NCBI GenBank assembly: GCA_025353305.1
Contig: JANXQX010000294.1
Coordinates: 1-8,905, forward strand
Direction: 5' to 3'
DNA: 8,905 nt
Source of the DNA: Holophagaceae bacterium
GTDB taxonomy: Bacteria > Acidobacteriota > Holophagae > Holophagales > Holophagaceae
The position numbers and the translations under genes are program-made. Of the stretch, positions 6,060 to 8,905 are shown piece by piece (positions within the stretch are counted from its first letter, which is position 1; each line of letters starts with the position of its first letter). A model generated the notes under the pieces. It ran no database searches and was not told where the DNA came from. It saw nothing but the letters and a program-made list of their open reading frames with translations.

Positions 6060-6491
6060 ATGAACATCATTGGGGAAATCAAACTGATTCTGAATTCCAA
6101 ATTGCTGATCGTTCGGTCGGACCAGGATTTGTATCAGGGTGAAAAATTATCCGTTTTTTATGTGTTTGATGATCCCAAATTGATTGAGCATGGAATTGAT
6201 GGTCCTATTGTTTATCCGAAAGGTGAAATTCAAATAATTGGGCGACAGGCTGGTCAATTTTATTTGGCTGAACCTTTTAGGCAAATAAAAAATGTCGTTA
6301 GAAAGGTAACAGAACCTAGTTCAAGCTTTTCGAGTTGGCAAAGCATTATTACCCAGGTTCAAGGATCTACTAAGGAAATTATTGATGAAGTCCCGGGAGA
6401 ATGGTCAGCCAGAGTAGATGAAAACCAAAGCTTGAAAATTAAAATTCCAGAGACCATCCAGATGGGTGATCGTATTGGGAGGATCGGTTAA
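6060..6491 (+). CDS. Unknown small beta-rich protein, first gene of AT-rich pair
   Basis: I do not recognise the family. The product has 143 residues, no signal peptide and no membrane segment. Residues 1-75 are predicted beta-rich: GEIKLILNSKLLIVRSD, then LYQGEKLSVFYVFDDP, then KGEIQIIGRQAGQFYLAEP. The spacing (GEI, two hydrophobic strands, GE-L-VFYV, a second GEI, and a final strand) resembles small beta-barrel domains such as the FlgT C-terminal type; this is a loose pattern match. A linker with S/T and Q follows, then SLKIKIPETIQMGDRIGRIG at the C-terminus. The ATG at 6060 has AAGGAG four bases upstream; an earlier in-frame ATG at 6009 lacks one. The stop overlaps the next start by one base (TAATG). 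Codon use is AT-rich, unlike every other gene in the window, which points to recent acquisition from another source. Confidence 0.75.
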   Translation: MNIIGEIKLILNSKLLIVRSDQDLYQGEKLSVFYVFDDPKLIEHGIDGPIVYPKGEIQIIGRQAGQFYLAEPFRQIKNVVRKVTEPSSSFSSWQSIITQVQGSTKEIIDEVPGEWSARVDENQSLKIKIPETIQMGDRIGRIG

Positions 6492-7345
6492 TGGACGCAC
6501 CTAATGCCGTGACATCCCTTCCAGAATGGATGCAAAAATTTGCTTTTTGGGGAAGTCTCTCACTAGTTTTAATTAAAATTTTTGAAATAAGCATTCAGGC
6601 ATTCAGAAAATCATCATTAAATATTGTTTTAACAAGAGAGGTCTTCATAAGATTACTTAATTCTGGAGAATGTATATATACCAATGCCGTGTTGGTTTCA
6701 AATGAGACCGGTGCGCTTATTACAAGTATATCTGCAGAATTATTTAAAAAGGGAACAGCGAGTAAATTGTACGAAATGCAAATCTCCCAAATTGGAGAAA
6801 AATATAGGGACAACAGTGGTGAGATGAAATTTAGTTTTCATTCAACAAGCCCACTAGCTTTTGTTCTAGAAACTAAACCCGTCCATCAATCATATATTTG
6901 TCAACATGAAAACTATGCGGAACGAGCAATTGCGATTTATAGTCAATTTGAAAAGGATATATTTGATAAAAAACAAAGCCTTGGGGACATTTCGACTCTC
7001 GAAGCCGATGCTATTGAACAACTCTTTAAGGACATGAAGAATATATCGGATACGGCAGCATCGAATATTATGGAAACTGTTCAAATTGAAGGAGGTGATT
7101 ATTCGTTGAAAATAGAAGTTAAATATAAACAGAAGGGAAAATTTATACCGATTACAAGTGAAAGAAGGGCATCTTCTTCTATTGAGTTTAAGGTTCAAGG
7201 GTGGGTTAGAGATTTTCTTCGCAGTAAATTACAGGAATCATTATTTTTGCGCGTCAATCATGTATTCGGTGTAAATTTGACTAACCAGTATGTTTCTCCC
7301 GAATATAACCCCATTGAAGTTAAAGAACTAGTTGGAAATTTGTAA
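6491..7345 (+). CDS. Unknown membrane-anchored protein, second gene of AT-rich pair
   Basis: I do not recognise the family. The 284-residue product has one predicted membrane helix near the N-terminus (about residues 17-35, FAFWGSLSLVLIKIFEISI), followed by a basic residue cluster (FRKSS). The rest is therefore probably cytoplasmic by the positive-inside rule. Residues about 43-130 look beta-rich and may form an immunoglobulin-like or similar sandwich. Residues about 140-195 are predicted helical (YAERAIAIYSQFEKDIF, EADAIEQLFKDMKNISD), and 196-240 return to strands (YSLKIEVKYKQKGKFIPI). No catalytic motif is evident. GGGAGG inside the 3' end of the upstream gene lies 8 bases before the ATG. 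With the one-base stop/start overlap this implies translational coupling and a joint function. Composition matches its partner and not the primase or integrase. Confidence 0.75.
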   Translation: MDAPNAVTSLPEWMQKFAFWGSLSLVLIKIFEISIQAFRKSSLNIVLTREVFIRLLNSGECIYTNAVLVSNETGALITSISAELFKKGTASKLYEMQISQIGEKYRDNSGEMKFSFHSTSPLAFVLETKPVHQSYICQHENYAERAIAIYSQFEKDIFDKKQSLGDISTLEADAIEQLFKDMKNISDTAASNIMETVQIEGGDYSLKIEVKYKQKGKFIPITSERRASSSIEFKVQGWVRDFLRSKLQESLFLRVNHVFGVNLTNQYVSPEYNPIEVKELVGNL

Positions 7346-7471
7346 TATAATAATTAACCAACCCCCCCCTTCGTTTTGAGTTTAAAAGTGCATCATGGTA
7401 TCGAGGTGGGGAGTTAGATAAATCCATTGCGTTCTCTGCGCGAAAACGTGTCTTAGCTGCTGCTATTCAGA

Positions 7472-7495
7472 GGTTGTTCGATGCAGCCCGGCGCC
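7472..7495 (+). other. tRNA T-arm-like fragment, possible attachment-site relic
   Basis: GGTTG, loop TTCGATG and CAGCC form a T-arm with one G-T pair. CGGCGCC follows, where an acceptor strand would be, but no CCA. No matching 5' half of a tRNA lies upstream. With one gap it resembles the 3' end of tRNA-Arg at 2720-2741 at 17 of 22 positions. This could be chance or a decayed copy of the tRNA 3' end left by an older integration. Confidence 0.25.
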
Positions 7496-7562
7496 CGGTA
7501 CTGCTTCCCCTTCTCTGATCGGCTTCAATTTCCGTAACGGCATTCCGGGGACCCAAGTAAGC

Positions 7563-7615
7563 CGAAGTTAGCTCACATCCGGGAGTGTTCCCGTTCTCAA
7601 CCAGCTCGAACTTCG
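7563..7615 (-). terminator. Nested hairpin at the integrase gene 3' end
   Basis: An inner hairpin CGGGA-GTGT-TCCCG (7580-7593) starts three bases beyond the integrase stop codon on the minus strand. An outer imperfect pairing of CGAAGTT (7563-7569) with AACTTCG (7609-7615) surrounds it. No T-run follows on either strand, so it is a weak terminator candidate that could end integrase transcripts or insulate the AT-rich operon. Confidence 0.35.
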
Positions 7616-8664
7616 CTCTCAGGTGCCTCGACCATAAGTCCCAACCTGCGACCCATGGAGTCCTGTGCCTTGCGCTTATTTTCCAGCGACTGTTCCACGT
7701 AAATCATGGTCGTGGTGATGCTGAGGTGCCCGAGCATGCCCTGTATCTCGGTGATGGGTGTCCCGAACTCGGCATGGAGGGACGCGAAGGTCGCCCGGAG
7801 TCGGTGGGCACTGACGCGACCCAATCCCAGCTTGCAAGCTGCCCGTGCCAGGGGTTTGCGGAGGAAGGCGGGGCGATGCGGGGCACCATCCTCGGCGGGG
7901 AACACCCAGGGACTCAGGGTCCTCGGCATCTGGTTGATGGACTCCCACAACCACTGAGGGACCGGGAGGGTGCGCGAGGTCTTCGTCTTGGACTTCCCCA
8001 CGCAGTAGGTCCGCTGGACGGGGTCGAACCACTCCCAGCGCATGCCCAGAACCTCAGACTCCCGCAACCCGAGACCGATGATGACCCGAATCATGACGGG
8101 GACATGGGGGTTGCGGCTTCGATCCATCTCCGCCAGATAGTCAGGCAGGACGGAGGCGGGGACCGTGGGGCGGGGTTTCCGTTGGACCTTGATCTGACTG
8201 AACTGGAAGGGGCGGGACTCCAGGTATCCCAGCTTGATGGCGAACCCCCAGAGCAGGCGGACCGTGCGGACCATCAGGTTGGCAGTCACCGGGGAGCGCC
8301 CAGCGTCCAGAATTCCCTGACGGGCATCCAGCATGTCCTGAGTGTTGACCATATCTATACGGCGATCCCCCAGCGAGGGCAGCACCCAGAGGCGCATGCA
8401 ACCTTCCACGCTGACGAGGTGCTTGGTGCTGAAGACGGTGCGGTGGACCTCCAACCATTGCGCCAGCAGTTCCCGGACCGTGGGCATGCGGTGGAACAGT
8501 CCCCGCAGGGACAGGGCGACCTCTCGTCGCTTGTCCGCCAGTATCTTTTCGGCGGTGGCATGGTCCGTGACATGGGTGCTGCCTCGGAAGACCTTGCCCT
8601 CCACCTTGAAGCAGTAGTGCCAATACCGCCCGACACGACCAAGACCGTTCCTGAACTTCGCCAT
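7597..8664 (-). CDS. int: Tyrosine recombinase (integrase) of the element
   Basis: This 355-residue integrase catalyses site-specific insertion and excision of the element. The N-terminal arm-binding-like part (FRNGLGRVGRYWHYCFKVEGK) is followed by a core-binding SAM-like domain (about 60-155) and the catalytic domain. Catalytic residues are visible: Arg201 in GLGLRESEVLGMRW, a Lys in the beta-hairpin GKSKTKTSRTLP, His287 and Arg290 in SAHRLR, His313 in MLGHLS, and Tyr322 in MIYVEQS, so the full R-K-H-R-H-Y set is present and the enzyme should be active. The ATG at 8664 is chosen because GGGAG lies 6 bases upstream; an in-frame ATG at 8712 would add 16 residues but has a poor ribosome-binding site. 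It reads inward from the right edge, about 100 bases from tRNA-Pro. Confidence 0.93.
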   Translation of the reverse strand: MAKFRNGLGRVGRYWHYCFKVEGKVFRGSTHVTDHATAEKILADKRREVALSLRGLFHRMPTVRELLAQWLEVHRTVFSTKHLVSVEGCMRLWVLPSLGDRRIDMVNTQDMLDARQGILDAGRSPVTANLMVRTVRLLWGFAIKLGYLESRPFQFSQIKVQRKPRPTVPASVLPDYLAEMDRSRNPHVPVMIRVIIGLGLRESEVLGMRWEWFDPVQRTYCVGKSKTKTSRTLPVPQWLWESINQMPRTLSPWVFPAEDGAPHRPAFLRKPLARAACKLGLGRVSAHRLRATFASLHAEFGTPITEIQGMLGHLSITTTMIYVEQSLENKRKAQDSMGRRLGLMVEAPESEVRAG

Positions 8665-8740
8665 GACCTTCTCCCTGGGTAGGGCGAAGGGCAGTTCGTG
8701 GGGGTCAGGCATCCCACGCAGGGGTCCCAGGAACAGGTCC

Positions 8741-8759
8741 GGTTATCACCGGGTTATCA
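8741..8759 (+). repeat. Direct repeat of GGTTATCA upstream of integrase
   Basis: GGTTATCA occurs at 8741-8748 and 8752-8759, start to start 11 bases. It lies between the integrase start codon and tRNA-Pro, where the integrase promoter and one attachment site are expected. It may bind integrase itself or a repressor. The 11-base period is the same as in the left-end tandem repeat, although the sequence is different. Confidence 0.45.
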
Positions 8760-8772
8760 GTCGAGGGTTCGA

Positions 8773-8780
8773 TAGACTGG
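8773..8780 (+). promoter_or_regulatory. Probable -10 region of tRNA-Pro
   Basis: TAGACTGG is identical to the sequence before tRNA-Arg. Because both copies look native to the chromosome, the right boundary of the element probably lies to the left of this site. Confidence 0.4.
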
Positions 8781-8790
8781 AAAGCACCAT

Positions 8791-8904
<114 letters not shown>

Positions 8905-8905
8905 A

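Noticed and set aside
7585..8682. 365-codon open frame on the plus strand opposite the integrase
   Set aside because: It is antisense to an integrase with a complete catalytic set and its translation shows no domain.

Overview
The window comes from a high-GC, double-membraned (diderm) bacterium. Two flanks of GC-rich chromosomal sequence enclose a compact integrated element. The diderm reading rests on a lipoprotein signal and an outer-membrane barrel protein with a C-terminal Phe. Both tRNA genes encode CCA. The lineage cannot be fixed from the sequence; Acidobacteriota of the Geothrix/Holophaga type is only an impression.

Left flank (1-2742). A predicted lipoprotein with three tandem CHRD domains (45-1271, minus) ends near a strong hairpin at the window edge. 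Across a 331-base intergenic stretch lies a 58-codon remnant of an NCS2 purine permease (1603-1779, plus). A Tsx/OmpK-like nucleoside porin (1807-2640) follows, then tRNA-Arg(UCU) at 2666-2742. The permease remnant and porin look like an old two-step nucleobase/nucleoside uptake operon whose inner-membrane half was lost by internal deletion.

Integrated element (about 2743 to about 8760). It starts against the 3' end of tRNA-Arg and ends beside a tyrosine recombinase (7597-8664, minus) transcribed inward from the right edge. Between them, in order, are: a DUF2971 protein (3131-3952, minus); a decayed CPCC zinc-ribbon gene (4113-4295, minus); a primase-polymerase/PriCT replication protein with no helicase domain (4666-5889, plus); and a very AT-rich, translationally coupled pair of unknown genes (6060-6491 and 6491-7345, plus). 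A two-part motif of about 34 bases recurs four times on the plus strand (3001, 4000, 4564, 5844), one copy at each boundary between these blocks. This gives the element a cassette-like layout. Short direct repeats with 11-base periodicity occur near both ends (2857 and 8741).

Right flank (about 8760-8905). tRNA-Pro(UGG) at 8791-8867 is followed by a terminator whose 20-bp perfect stem reaches into the tRNA 3' end.

Interpretation. This is a small tRNA-associated integrative element, a phage satellite or small genomic island, with its own integrase and primase. No capsid, tail, lysis or conjugation gene is visible. Its cargo sits where anti-phage or other accessory genes are usually found. The best candidate for an undescribed system is the AT-rich pair: a small soluble beta-rich protein coupled to a protein with one N-terminal membrane helix. 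DUF2971 is the second cargo candidate. No defence function is shown by the sequence itself.
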